A DNA stretch of 17,653 bases from Phycisphaerales bacterium (GCA_030680655.1 JAUXUZ010000339.1:1-17653); one strand, 5' to 3'. Numbered from the stretch's first letter, positions 6,110-13,650 are shown. Notes: a model not told the origin generated them from the letters alone. Program-made: numbers and translations.

Positions 6110-7479
6110 AGAAGCTCATTGTCGTGCAGGAGTTCGGCCTCGTCGCCGTCATTGGCTTGATGATGGCGGGCCTTTGGTACTTCACACCGGCAATCCCACG
6201 CCGCGAACGGGTCGACCTCGCGCCCGCCGATGCTGTCGCGGCTACTTCTTCAGGGATCGCAGTGACGCGAGAGCACGGCGGCAAAGAGAACTTCTCATCC
6301 GCGAAGGGTTGGCGACTGGTCGAACGCGGATCGATCCGCCGCCTCGAGCGCAAGGAGCGGATCGAGGTTCCAAAGGGCGCAACGGTTACCGAAGTGGCCG
6401 AGATGACCGTCACCGTTGGCGGGCCGTTCACGAAGCAGGTGCAGAGCGGCTACCGCGTCAGCGGAGCCGGGAGGCTCGACGGCGGCTACCCGACCGGCGA
6501 CGGTCACCATTGGCAGTCCTACGCCGAAGACGACGGCACCATCGTCCTCGAGCGTGACCCCCACGTCAACAAGTTCCTCAACGCCGACAACCTGATGATC
6601 GTCGCCACCAGCGCCTCGTTCTACGGCATCATGGCCGTCGGCCTCACCGCCATCATCGTCCTCGGCGGCATCGACCTGAGCGTCGGCGCCATCTACGCCC
6701 TGGCGTCGGTCGTCGGCGCAACCGTGCTGAAGAAGGCCAGCGGCGGAGGGGTTGACGGCGCCGGCGTTGGCACAGCCACAGCCCTTCTGATCGGCTTTGG
6801 CGTCTGCGGACTTGTGGGCGCACTGTGCGGGCTCATCAACGGAGCGGCGAGTGTCGGCCTGCGGGTGCACCCCTTCATCATCACCCTCGGGGGCATGGGC
6901 GTGTACCGAGGCGTGGCCTATCTGGTCTCGAAGGGCCAGTCGATCAGCGACTTCCCCGAAGGCTTCGGTTCGTTCGTGCGGATGAACATCCTCGGAGTCG
7001 AGCCGCTGCCGTTGATCGCGATGCTCGCCGTCGGGCTCGGGGGCTCGCTCGTCTTTGCCCGCACAGTCTTCGGCCGGCACGTGTTCGCCACAGGCGGAAA
7101 CGAGGTCGCCGCCCGTTACGCCGGGATCGCCGTCGGTCGAACCAAGGTGATCGTCTTCACCATCGCCGGGTTGCTCGCGGGTCTGGCAGCGGCCATCGCC
7201 ATCGGCAAGTACGGCGCTGCGAGCAGTCAGGACGGGTCCGGGTACGAGCTTGAGGTGATCGCCGCGGCGGTAGTCGGTGGCGCTTCCCTCTCGGGCGGAC
7301 GCGGCTCCGCTCTGGGAGCGGTGCTTGGGGCGATCGTGATCCAACTGATCAACAACGGGTTCGAAGCGCTGGCGATTGATCAGGCATACAAGCAGATCGT
7401 CATCGGCATGGCGATCGTGCTGGCGGTTGTCGTCGATCAGCTCAAGACCCGACTTTCAAACGGGGCAGGGAAGCGTTAG
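6097..7479 (+). CDS. sugar ABC transporter permease (RbsC-type) with large periplasmic insertion
   Basis: Inner-membrane permease of the ribose/xylose-type family. The core is clear: NKFLNADNLMIV (158-169), GLTAIIVLGGIDLSVGAIYAL (182-202, the family signature), GLINGA (245-250), HPFIITLGGMGVYRG (258-272), the cytoplasmic coupling region GRHVFATGGNEVAARYAGI (326-344) and VVGGASLSGGRGS (392-404), with about eight to ten membrane helices. It is 460 residues against about 320 for RbsC. The excess is a hydrophilic stretch at about residues 31-157 between the first helix (about 11-29) and the second, on the side expected to face the periplasm. The binding protein gene follows after 148 nt. No ATPase gene is adjacent. 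The sugar cannot be predicted. Confidence 0.88.
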   Translation: MRLLKKLIVVQEFGLVAVIGLMMAGLWYFTPAIPRRERVDLAPADAVAATSSGIAVTREHGGKENFSSAKGWRLVERGSIRRLERKERIEVPKGATVTEVAEMTVTVGGPFTKQVQSGYRVSGAGRLDGGYPTGDGHHWQSYAEDDGTIVLERDPHVNKFLNADNLMIVATSASFYGIMAVGLTAIIVLGGIDLSVGAIYALASVVGATVLKKASGGGVDGAGVGTATALLIGFGVCGLVGALCGLINGAASVGLRVHPFIITLGGMGVYRGVAYLVSKGQSISDFPEGFGSFVRMNILGVEPLPLIAMLAVGLGGSLVFARTVFGRHVFATGGNEVAARYAGIAVGRTKVIVFTIAGLLAGLAAAIAIGKYGAASSQDGSGYELEVIAAAVVGGASLSGGRGSALGAVLGAIVIQLINNGFEALAIDQAYKQIVIGMAIVLAVVVDQLKTRLSNGAGKR

Positions 7480-7516
7480 GGATGCTCAGGGCGTTCCGGT
7501 TCGGCGGAGAGCTCTG

Positions 7517-7561
7517 TATGCTTCCCACGTCGGCTCTGCGTCCAGTGGGCTCTGGCCGACG
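7517..7561 (+). promoter_or_regulatory. possible promoter and 5'-end hairpin for the binding-protein gene
   Basis: TATGCT (7517-7522, preceded by TG) could be a -10 box with a start site near 7529. An inverted repeat begins there: CGTCGGC (7528-7534) pairs with GCCGACG (7555-7561) around a 20-nt loop. A 5' hairpin could stabilise the binding-protein mRNA, which is normally needed in excess over the permease. There is no good -35 match. The rest of the 148-nt gap shows only the ribosome-binding site AGGAG at 7617-7621. Confidence 0.35.
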
Positions 7562-7627
7562 AATGCGAATGAGTGCCCCGCTGTGGGTGCGCCTCGATGT
7601 GTTCAGAAACGTCTTCAGGAGCGGAGC

Positions 7628-8635
7628 ATGAAACTGCGTCTCAAGCAAGCAGCTGGGTTGATGGCGGCGGCCGCGGTACTGGCCATCGCCGCCGTTGGGG
7701 TCGCCCAGGGTGGGGTTGCCCAGCCCAAGGGCAAAAAGAATTACACGATCGGCCTCGTCGCCAAGAGCCAGGACAACCCCGTCTTCATCGCCGCCAAGAT
7801 GGGTGCCGAGGACGCCGCAAAGGAGTTCGGCAAGAAGTACGGCGTCGAGATCAAGATCGACTGGCAGACACCGGTGAACGAGGACGCCCAGAAGCAGGCC
7901 GACCTGATCACCGGCCTCGCCGCGCGCGGCGCCGACGGAATCTCCGTCAGCGCATCCGACGCCGCCAAACTCAAGGGCGCCATCGACAGTGCGATCGACA
8001 AGGGCGTGGAGGTGATGACGTTCGACAGCGACGTCCCCACCAGCCGGCGCTTCGCCTACTACGGAACCGACGACTTCTACGCCGGCAAGTGCCTCGCCGA
8101 CGAGATCGTCAAGGCCATGGGCACCAAGGGCACCATCGCGATCCTCGCGGGCAACCAGAACGCGCCCAACCTCCAGTCGCGCGTGCGCGGTGTGAAGGAG
8201 ACGCTGGAGAAGGACAACCCCGGCGTCAAGGTCAAGGACGTCTACTACCACAAAGAAACGCCCCAGGACGCCGTCAAGAAGATCCAGGAAGTCCAGGCCG
8301 CCAACCCCGACATCACCGGTTGGGTCTTCGTCGGCGGCTGGCCGCTCTACACCCAGAACGCCCTCGACAGCGTCCGCGGCAAGGCCAAGGTTGTGAGCCT
8401 CGACACGCTCGAACCAACACTGCCGTACGTCAAAAACGGCGACGTCGCCGTGCTGCTGGGCCAGAAGTACTACGGCTGGGGGCACGAGTCGGTGAAGCTG
8501 CTCATGGAGAAGATCATGGAGGGCAAGTCGCCCAGCAACCCGCTGGTCAACGCTCCGCTTGACCGCGTGACCAAGGACAACGCGGACGAGTACGCTAAGA
8601 ACTGGGACAAGTGGCTCGGCCGCCCGGCCAAGTGA
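7628..8635 (+). CDS. sugar ABC transporter periplasmic substrate-binding protein (RbsB-like)
   Basis: Binds a sugar or related small molecule in the periplasm and delivers it to the permease encoded just upstream. The 335-residue product starts with a signal peptide (MKLRLKQ basic end, then a hydrophobic stretch to about residue 27); no lipobox Cys is seen. The mature part begins KNYTIGLVAKSQDNPVF, the usual first strand and loop of the type I periplasmic binding fold, and continues with QADLITGLAARGADGISVS, EVMTFDSDVP, YYGTDDFYAGK, GTIAILAGNQNAPN and TGWVFVGGWPLY. The ATG at 7628 is chosen because AGGAG lies 6 nt upstream and the signal peptide starts there; longer in-frame starts run into the permease gene. 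It ends at a strong terminator. Confidence 0.92.
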   Translation: MKLRLKQAAGLMAAAAVLAIAAVGVAQGGVAQPKGKKNYTIGLVAKSQDNPVFIAAKMGAEDAAKEFGKKYGVEIKIDWQTPVNEDAQKQADLITGLAARGADGISVSASDAAKLKGAIDSAIDKGVEVMTFDSDVPTSRRFAYYGTDDFYAGKCLADEIVKAMGTKGTIAILAGNQNAPNLQSRVRGVKETLEKDNPGVKVKDVYYHKETPQDAVKKIQEVQAANPDITGWVFVGGWPLYTQNALDSVRGKAKVVSLDTLEPTLPYVKNGDVAVLLGQKYYGWGHESVKLLMEKIMEGKSPSNPLVNAPLDRVTKDNADEYAKNWDKWLGRPAK

Positions 8636-8662
8636 CAGACGGCGCGACCCCCGCAAACAAAG

Positions 8663-8690
8663 AAGCCCCGCTCAGGCGGGGCTTTTTCTT
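8663..8690. terminator. bidirectional intrinsic terminator
   Basis: AAGCCCCGC (8663-8671), loop TCAG, GCGGGGCTT (8676-8684): a perfect 9-bp stem followed by TTTCTT on the + strand. On the other strand the stem is followed by a T-rich run as well (complement of AAACAAAG). It lies between the convergent binding-protein and aspartate kinase genes and can end both transcripts. Confidence 0.9.
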
Positions 8691-8712
8691 TCCTGATGGA
8701 CGTTCCCGAGCC

Positions 8713-10065
8713 CTAGGCGTTCTGCGTCTGCGACCCGGAAGGCTTGATCTCGGCCTCGAAGAGGAGCTTGGCTTGCGCCGCCTCGGCCGCCCCTGATTGC
8801 AGCCCGAACGCGCGGTGGATGCACCGCACCGCCCGCTCGCCGAACTTCTCGTTCACCACGCACGAAATCCGGATCTCGCTGGTGGTGATGTTCTCAACGG
8901 TGATCTCCTCGGCCGCGAGCGCTTGGAACATCACGGCGGCGACACCCGAGCTGGTCCGCATGCCGGCGCCGACGGCCGAGACCGTGCAGAGCCCGCCGTC
9001 GATGCGCAGCGCCTGCGCCCCCAGTCCAGGAGCAATGGACTGCAGAACCGCGTTCACTTCCGGCAGGTCCGTCTTGTCGAGCGTGAACGTCAGGCCGATC
9101 GTGCCCGGGCCGTCGTCCTCCTGGATGATGTCATCGACCGGGATGTGCGCCTGGGCGATCGGCGTAAACACGGCGGACTGAACGCCCGGAACGTTCTTCA
9201 GGCCGCGGATCGACACCCGCCCAACGCCCCGCTTCAGCACCACGCTCGACACAACCCGGCTTTCCATTGATAGATCCTCAGCAACGACCACCGTGCCACG
9301 CTGATTGTTGCCCGCCCGCTGGCTGTGGAGCACCCGCACCGGCACACCAAATTTTTTGGCCAGTTCAACGGCCCGCGGGTGGATCACCTGCGATCCGAGC
9401 GAGGCGGCCTCGAGCATCTCGTCGTAGTACACCGCGTCGCGGATCCGCGCCTCGGGAACAATGCGCGGGTCGGCCGTAAAGATGCCGTCGACGTCTTTGT
9501 AGATCTCGCACTCGCCCCCGAACCGAGCGGCGAGGGCCACCGCCGTCGTGTCGCTCCCGCCCCGGCCGAGCGTCGTTGTGTCCCCGCTGTCGCTCACGCC
9601 CTGGAAACCCGCAACCACCGGCACCACACCCTGTGCCAGCAGTGCCTCCAGCCGTATGCCCTCGATGTGCTTGATGCTGGCGCGCCCGTGCACCGAGTCT
9701 GTCCGGATGCCCGCCTGACCACCCGTGACGCTCACCGCCGGCACCCCCATGGAGCGGAGCGTCATCGCCATCATGGAGATCGCCACCTGCTCACCCGTTG
9801 CGAGCATCTGATCCAGTTCGCGCTTATCGGCCGCGCCCGAGCCGAGCGTCTGGGCCAGTGCGAGCAGATCGTCGGTGCCATCACCCATCGCGCTGACAAC
9901 CACCATCGCCGCAAGACCGCGCGCGCGGGCCTCCTGGGCGTGCCGGGCGCTGGCTCGCAGTTTGTCCGCGTCGGCGACGGACGAGCCGCCGAACTTCTGG
10001 ACGACCAGCGCAGCCCGCACCGGGGGGCTTTCGAGTGTTGGTGAGAGTGGGATCGTGGTTTGCAA
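8713..10065 (-). CDS. lysC: aspartate kinase
   Basis: Phosphorylates aspartate, the first step toward lysine, threonine and methionine. The 450-residue product has the kinase motifs VQKFGGSSVAD (22-32), MLATGEQVAISMMAM (87-101), GFQGV (153-157), GRGGSDTTAVALA (167-179) and KDVDGIFTADPRIV (190-203). Two ACT domains follow, near residues 280-345 and 360-430. The second contains VENITTSEIRISC (390-402), typical of feedback-sensitive monofunctional aspartate kinases. The start is TTG with GGAGGAG 8 nt upstream; the family core begins only about 20 residues later. It lies 61 nt downstream of the QueC-like gene on the same strand and is probably co-transcribed with it. Feedback by lysine and/or threonine is expected but cannot be assigned. 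Confidence 0.95.
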   Translation of the reverse strand: MQTTIPLSPTLESPPVRAALVVQKFGGSSVADADKLRASARHAQEARARGLAAMVVVSAMGDGTDDLLALAQTLGSGAADKRELDQMLATGEQVAISMMAMTLRSMGVPAVSVTGGQAGIRTDSVHGRASIKHIEGIRLEALLAQGVVPVVAGFQGVSDSGDTTTLGRGGSDTTAVALAARFGGECEIYKDVDGIFTADPRIVPEARIRDAVYYDEMLEAASLGSQVIHPRAVELAKKFGVPVRVLHSQRAGNNQRGTVVVAEDLSMESRVVSSVVLKRGVGRVSIRGLKNVPGVQSAVFTPIAQAHIPVDDIIQEDDGPGTIGLTFTLDKTDLPEVNAVLQSIAPGLGAQALRIDGGLCTVSAVGAGMRTSSGVAAVMFQALAAEEITVENITTSEIRISCVVNEKFGERAVRCIHRAFGLQSGAAEAAQAKLLFEAEIKPSGSQTQNA

Positions 10066-10073
10066 GGGTCGCG

Positions 10074-10080
10074 CTCCTCC
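10074..10080 (-). promoter_or_regulatory. ribosome-binding site that decides the lysC TTG start
   Basis: GGAGGAG on the minus strand sits 8 nt before a TTG (10065-10063). No in-frame ATG lies near the conserved kinase start, and an ATG at 10082 is out of frame, so the TTG is the best-supported start. Confidence 0.7.
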
Positions 10081-10126
10081 ATGAGCGGCGGGTGCTTCGT
10101 GTGGAAAACTGACAGCGAGGATAGGC

Positions 10127-10825
10127 TCAGACAGCGGTTTTCACGGCCGGTTTGTCTTCCAGCAGCGATTCGGCCATGTGAGCAATCGGCGCAACGATTC
10201 CGGCATGCTTCATGGCGCTGAGCCAGCGCAGGCACGCGGCGCACTTGCCGCACGGTGGTTGCTGAGGTTCGGTCTGATTTTCGCACCACCAGGCCGTGCC
10301 AACCGGAGCGTCCATGTCCGCCGCCAGGTCGAGCAGTTGATTGTCGAGCAATTCCGCAAAGGGCGTATGGATGAGCACACCCCGCCCACTCGCCTGACGC
10401 GCATCGACGCTCAGCAGACGCGCCGCCAGCAGCGACCGATCAAACGCTCCCCCCACTTGGGCGAGGCGCCGGGCGTCATCCATCGCGCCAAACTGCACCG
10501 GCCAGACCACCCTCCCGATTCCGCGGCGGACAGCCTCGTCTCCAGCCGCCATCAGCATCAGCGAAGCAGCCAGCCCAGTTGCGGCCGCCTGGAGCGGACC
10601 AGTGACCACCTCGGTGAGTCCTGCCAGTTGCGCGAACCTCGCGTTTGCACCTTGTGCCACTGACGGTAATCCAGCGGGAGCCCACAGGAGAGGCTTGCCC
10701 CCCTCAGAGCCTCCTCCGGGCCTGCAAACGGCTTCGCGCCAAACGGCCACAAGGGTGGCTATCGAGCCGTCAGCGACAATGAGGCAGGGAGGGGCAAAGT
10801 CGGGCTGCGGAAGTGGCTCGGCCAT
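10127..10825 (-). CDS. QueC-fold protein (7-cyano-7-deazaguanine synthase-like) with degenerate ATP loop
   Basis: The C-terminal half follows QueC closely. VLIHTPFAELLDNQLLDLAA (150-169) matches the QueC stretch that reads IHTPLxxLxKxE. It is followed by TAWWCENQ and CGKCAACLRW, giving the four-Cys zinc site Cys181, Cys192, Cys195 and Cys198. The 232-residue length also fits QueC. At the N-terminus, where QueC has the ATP-binding SGGxDS, this protein has VADGSIATL (17-25), so the glycine pair and Asp-Ser are lost; the usual substrate-site stretch after the central helix is also altered (PVQFGAMDD). It may be an inactive or repurposed paralogue. ATG start without a strong ribosome-binding site. 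The gene lies between a tRNA gene and lysC. No queD, queE or queF is in the window. Confidence 0.72.
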   Translation of the reverse strand: MAEPLPQPDFAPPCLIVADGSIATLVAVWREAVCRPGGGSEGGKPLLWAPAGLPSVAQGANARFAQLAGLTEVVTGPLQAAATGLAASLMLMAAGDEAVRRGIGRVVWPVQFGAMDDARRLAQVGGAFDRSLLAARLLSVDARQASGRGVLIHTPFAELLDNQLLDLAADMDAPVGTAWWCENQTEPQQPPCGKCAACLRWLSAMKHAGIVAPIAHMAESLLEDKPAVKTAV

Positions 10826-10866
10826 ACACGTCAGGATCGACCGCCAGGCCAGTCCTGCTGCATATT

Positions 10867-10913
10867 CCGCACCGCGCCTATGCGCGTGCGGCCCGGCCCG
10901 AAATGGCCGGCCG
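10867..10913. other. two overlapping GC-rich hairpins downstream of the tRNA
   Basis: The first arm pair is 10867-10877 with 10882-10891 and the second is 10889-10898 with 10905-10913; each has a single unpaired base, and they share bases 10889-10891. They lie between the tRNA 3' end and the QueC-like gene. No T-run follows. They could help tRNA 3' processing or partly terminate transcription before the QueC-like gene. Confidence 0.35.
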
Positions 10914-10926
10914 GGGATCCCTGAAA

Positions 10927-11000
10927 TGCCGAAGGGCGGACTCGAACCGCCGACCTGAGCGTTATGAATGCTCCGCTCTAACCAGCTGAGCTACTTCGGC
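10927..11000 (-). tRNA. tRNA with CAT anticodon (elongator Met, or Ile2)
   Basis: A full cloverleaf of 74 nt: acceptor GCCGAAG with CTTCGGC, D arm GCTC-AGCTGGTTA-GAGC, anticodon loop TTCATAA, variable loop AGGTC, T arm GGCGG-TTCGAGT-CCGCC, discriminator A. CCA is not encoded. The anticodon stem has four Watson-Crick pairs and an A-C mismatch next to the loop (positions 31 and 39). The three G-C pairs of initiator tRNA are absent, so it is elongator Met or an Ile2 whose C34 is modified by TilS; sequence alone does not settle which. Confidence 0.95.
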
Positions 11001-11011
11001 GAATGGGCCGG

Positions 11012-11040
11012 AGTGTATTGGGCTGGCACCGCCTGTTCAA
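11012..11040 (-). promoter_or_regulatory. sigma70-type promoter of the tRNA gene
   Basis: On the minus strand, TTGAAC (11040-11035) is separated by exactly 17 bp from TACACT (11017-11012). The tRNA begins 11 nt after the -10 box, which leaves room for a very short 5' leader. This is the clearest promoter in the window. Confidence 0.75.
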
Positions 11041-11164
11041 GACGACACCCGTTCTGGTCAATCCCGGGCTGGACGGCGCCCGCGGCGCATCTGAAGGGGC
11101 AGAGCGAACCAGCGAGCTTGCCGCCCGTATGGAGAATGGCGAGAAGACGGGGCCGATATCCTTG

Positions 11165-11186
11165 TATGCTGAGCGGGGCGACCCCG
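11165..11186 (+). promoter_or_regulatory. possible -10 box and 5'-end hairpin for the S41 protease
   Basis: TATGCT (11165-11170) is preceded by TG, the same TGTATGCT octamer as at 7515-7522. A small GC hairpin, CGGGG-CGA-CCCCG (11174-11186), lies where the transcript would begin. The mRNA leader would be about 145 nt. There is no clear -35. Confidence 0.3.
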
Positions 11187-11323
11187 GTTCGCACAAAAGC
11201 GCTGCAGGAGCATCCATCCGCCACCCGATCCGTACACAGTCAGTACGGGCTCGGTTCACGACACTGTGATTCACCAGCGGGTTTCCGGCCCGTGCGAAGT
11301 ACCAGTCACCTCTAGGAATCCTG

Positions 11324-13591
11324 ATGAACATTACTCGTCGCATTGCGCTCTCACTGGTCTTGGCCGCGGGAACACTGGTCTCGACCGGTCCGGGCGTGTT
11401 CGCTCAGACGGGACAGCCGACGGCGGCGGTAGCCAGCCGCACAAGCCAGGCGATCGCGGCCGACATCTGGGAGAAGGCGCGAGCCGGCAACCTGGACGAC
11501 CTGCTGGCGCTGGTGGACTCGATGCCGGCCGATCAGCCGGAACTCGCGGAGGTCATCTCCGACTTCAAGACTCTGAAGGCAAACGTCGCCAAGCGAGAAG
11601 CAAGCCGCGACGCGCAGGTCGCCAAGGTCACCGCCAAGCTCGACGAGCAACTCGCCAAAGAGCCCACCCCGCTGAACCTCAGCCGCGCGCTCAAGGAGGC
11701 GATCGAACTGCACATGCTCACTCGGGACGCCGAAAAGGCGACGCTGCTCACCACGCCCCGAGTGAGCGGGCTGATCAAGGCCGCCGACCGCGCGGCCCGC
11801 GAAGCAGAGGCAAAGGGCGAGTGGATCTTCTCCAACGAGCTGTTCGCCCGCCTGAACATGCTCCTTGAAGACCAGGGCACCTACCGCAACGACGCCGACC
11901 GGCAGGTGAACCGCCTCGGGATGATCCGCCTCTACACCCCCGCACTCTTCTGGGAACTGCGCGACACCCGCCAGAAGCTCGAGGAGAAGGGCAAGCCGCT
12001 GCCGGCGTTCAACCCGCAGGGCGAGGAGTTTGCAACCAAGCTCAAGGGCATCACGCAGGTGGCGTTGATCAAGGCCCTGGGCATGGCCGGCGACGGTCAC
12101 GTCGAGCGGGTTGGCATGCGACAGATCCTGATCGGCGGTCTCGAGCACGTCAAGACGATGATCACGACCCACGACCTCGACAGGGCCTTCCCGGGCATCG
12201 CGGACAAGGAAGCCGCCGCCAACATGCTCGGATTCATCGACGACCAGCTCGCGATGCTGAACAAGCGCTCCAGCGATCCCTCCACGTCGCAAGCGGCGGC
12301 CCTGGTCGCCGACGTGCTCGCGGCCAACCGCACGTCGGTCAAAGTGCCAGTCGAAGCGGTGATCCATGAGTTTGGCAACGGCGCGTTCGGCCGCCTGGAC
12401 GAGTTCAGCCAGATCATCTGGCCCGATGAGCTGCAGCGTTTCAAGCGGATGACCGAGGGGTCGTTCACCGGCGTGGGCATCCAGATTCAGCTCGACGAAG
12501 AGTCGCAGATGATCAAGGTTGTTCAGCCGTTGGAGGGGACGCCGGCTCAGCGCGCTGGCGTACGCGCCGGCGACCTGCTCAAAAAGATCAACGACAATTC
12601 CGCCGTCGGCCTCTCGCTCGATCAGGCGATCGAGCAGATCACGGGCAAACGCGGCACGCCCGTCAAGCTGACCGTTGACCGCGCGGGCACCGACGTCGAC
12701 TTCGATCTGCTCCGTGACACCATCCCCATCCGCACGGCGAAGGGGTGGAAACGCACCGGAGACAGCGACACCGACTGGGACTACATGGTCGACAAGGCCA
12801 CCGGCATCGGCTACGTGCGCCTCAGCGGCTTCAACGACAACACGACCCAAGAGCTCCACGCCGCCATCAGGAGCATGCAGCAGTCACCCGTCGGCCTCAA
12901 CGGCATCGTGCTCGACCTGCGGTTCAACCCGGGCGGCCTGCTGACGCAGGCGGTCAGCGTCACCAACACGTTCATCAACAGTGGAACGGTCGTCTACACC
13001 GAGGGCGCGGGCGGCACCCCCGGTGACATCCACTACGCGGAGCGCGAGGGCCAGGTTGTCCGCAACGGCACGCCCATCATCGTGCTGATCAACAACGGCT
13101 CAGCCTCGGCCAGCGAGATCGTCTCGGGCGCGATCGAGCACTATGGCAAAGACCGGTCGATCAACGCGATGGTCCTGGGTCACCGCTCGTTCGGCAAGGG
13201 GTCCGTGCAGAACGAGATCCCGCTCTCTTCGACGACCTACATGAAGCTCACCCGGCAGTACTACCACCTGCCCGACAAGCGTGTCATCCACCGCAAGCCC
13301 GGCGCACTTGACTGGGGCGTCACCCCCGATCTCACCGTCGAGATGCTCCCCAAGCAGATCACCGATGCGCTGACGCTCCGGATCGACGCCGATACTCCGG
13401 CCGAGGGCCGAATCGTCCGCAAGGTTGAAGAAGGCGATCAAGAACTCGGTGACCCCGAGCCCGACCGCCTGATCGTCGAGGGGATCGATCTGCAGCTTGA
13501 GGCCGCTGTAGCCATCCTCAAGGCGCAGGCGGTCGCGAAGCTCTCACAGACGACCGCGCAGGGTCAACGCGACCCGGCCAAGGGCGGCTGA
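11324..13591 (+). CDS. S41 carboxyl-terminal processing protease, exported, with PDZ domain
   Basis: Periplasmic serine protease of the Prc/Ctp family. The 755-residue product has a signal peptide (MNITRRIALSLVLAAGTL, ending near AQ at 28-29) and a long helical charged N-terminal region (about 30-375). A PDZ domain at about 381-465 includes FTGVGIQIQL and GVRAGDLLKKIN. The S41 domain contains GYVRLSGF, VLDLRFNPGG (substrate groove), NGSASASEI with predicted nucleophile Ser595 and SFGKGSVQ with predicted base Lys625. ATG start with AGGA about 6 nt upstream. It is flanked by its own candidate promoter and a terminator, so probably monocistronic. The 350-residue N-terminal part has no domain I recognise and may bind substrate or an adaptor. 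The protease assignment is firm; the substrates are unknown. Confidence 0.93.
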   Translation: MNITRRIALSLVLAAGTLVSTGPGVFAQTGQPTAAVASRTSQAIAADIWEKARAGNLDDLLALVDSMPADQPELAEVISDFKTLKANVAKREASRDAQVAKVTAKLDEQLAKEPTPLNLSRALKEAIELHMLTRDAEKATLLTTPRVSGLIKAADRAAREAEAKGEWIFSNELFARLNMLLEDQGTYRNDADRQVNRLGMIRLYTPALFWELRDTRQKLEEKGKPLPAFNPQGEEFATKLKGITQVALIKALGMAGDGHVERVGMRQILIGGLEHVKTMITTHDLDRAFPGIADKEAAANMLGFIDDQLAMLNKRSSDPSTSQAAALVADVLAANRTSVKVPVEAVIHEFGNGAFGRLDEFSQIIWPDELQRFKRMTEGSFTGVGIQIQLDEESQMIKVVQPLEGTPAQRAGVRAGDLLKKINDNSAVGLSLDQAIEQITGKRGTPVKLTVDRAGTDVDFDLLRDTIPIRTAKGWKRTGDSDTDWDYMVDKATGIGYVRLSGFNDNTTQELHAAIRSMQQSPVGLNGIVLDLRFNPGGLLTQAVSVTNTFINSGTVVYTEGAGGTPGDIHYAEREGQVVRNGTPIIVLINNGSASASEIVSGAIEHYGKDRSINAMVLGHRSFGKGSVQNEIPLSSTTYMKLTRQYYHLPDKRVIHRKPGALDWGVTPDLTVEMLPKQITDALTLRIDADTPAEGRIVRKVEEGDQELGDPEPDRLIVEGIDLQLEAAVAILKAQAVAKLSQTTAQGQRDPAKGG

Positions 13592-13626
13592 ACCGCCCTG
13601 TTCCGCACCCAGCAGACCACGCACAG

Positions 13627-13650
13627 GCCGCGCAAACTGGCGCGGCTTTT
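13627..13650 (+). terminator. intrinsic terminator after the S41 protease
   Basis: GCCGCGC (13627-13633), loop AAACTG, GCGCGGC (13640-13646), then TTTT: a 7-bp GC stem with a short T-run, 35 nt after the protease stop. It separates the protease from the pdh operon. Confidence 0.75.

Larger units (their letters stand above)
11001..11323. other. intergenic region between tRNA and protease genes
   Basis: This 323-nt stretch holds divergent control regions: the tRNA promoter on the minus strand and a candidate + strand promoter near 11165. It also has small inverted repeats: GCGCC-CGC-GGCGC at 11076-11088, and CACAGT at 11235-11240 with ACTGTG at 11263-11268. AGGA lies shortly before the protease ATG. 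I see no gene in it. Confidence 0.5.

Noticed and set aside
5175..6431. Long minus-strand frame opposite the LiuC-like gene and the permease start
   Set aside because: Ser/Ala/Arg-rich translation with no domain, fully opposite well-supported genes.
7376..7627. Longer start for the binding protein
   Set aside because: The extension overlaps the permease gene and would put sequence before the signal peptide; the ATG at 7628 has a good ribosome-binding site.
10127..10825. Reading the QueC-like gene as part of a deazaguanine DNA-modification or CBASS-type system
   Set aside because: No queD, queE, DNA transglycosylase, cyclase or effector gene is nearby; the neighbours are a tRNA gene and lysC.
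10968..11315. Open frames on both strands between the tRNA and the protease
   Set aside because: They overlap the tRNA and its promoter, lack ribosome-binding sites and show no domain.
11351..12859. A 502-codon minus-strand frame opposite the S41 protease
   Set aside because: The protease on the + strand has a signal peptide, PDZ domain and catalytic motifs; the antisense product has none.
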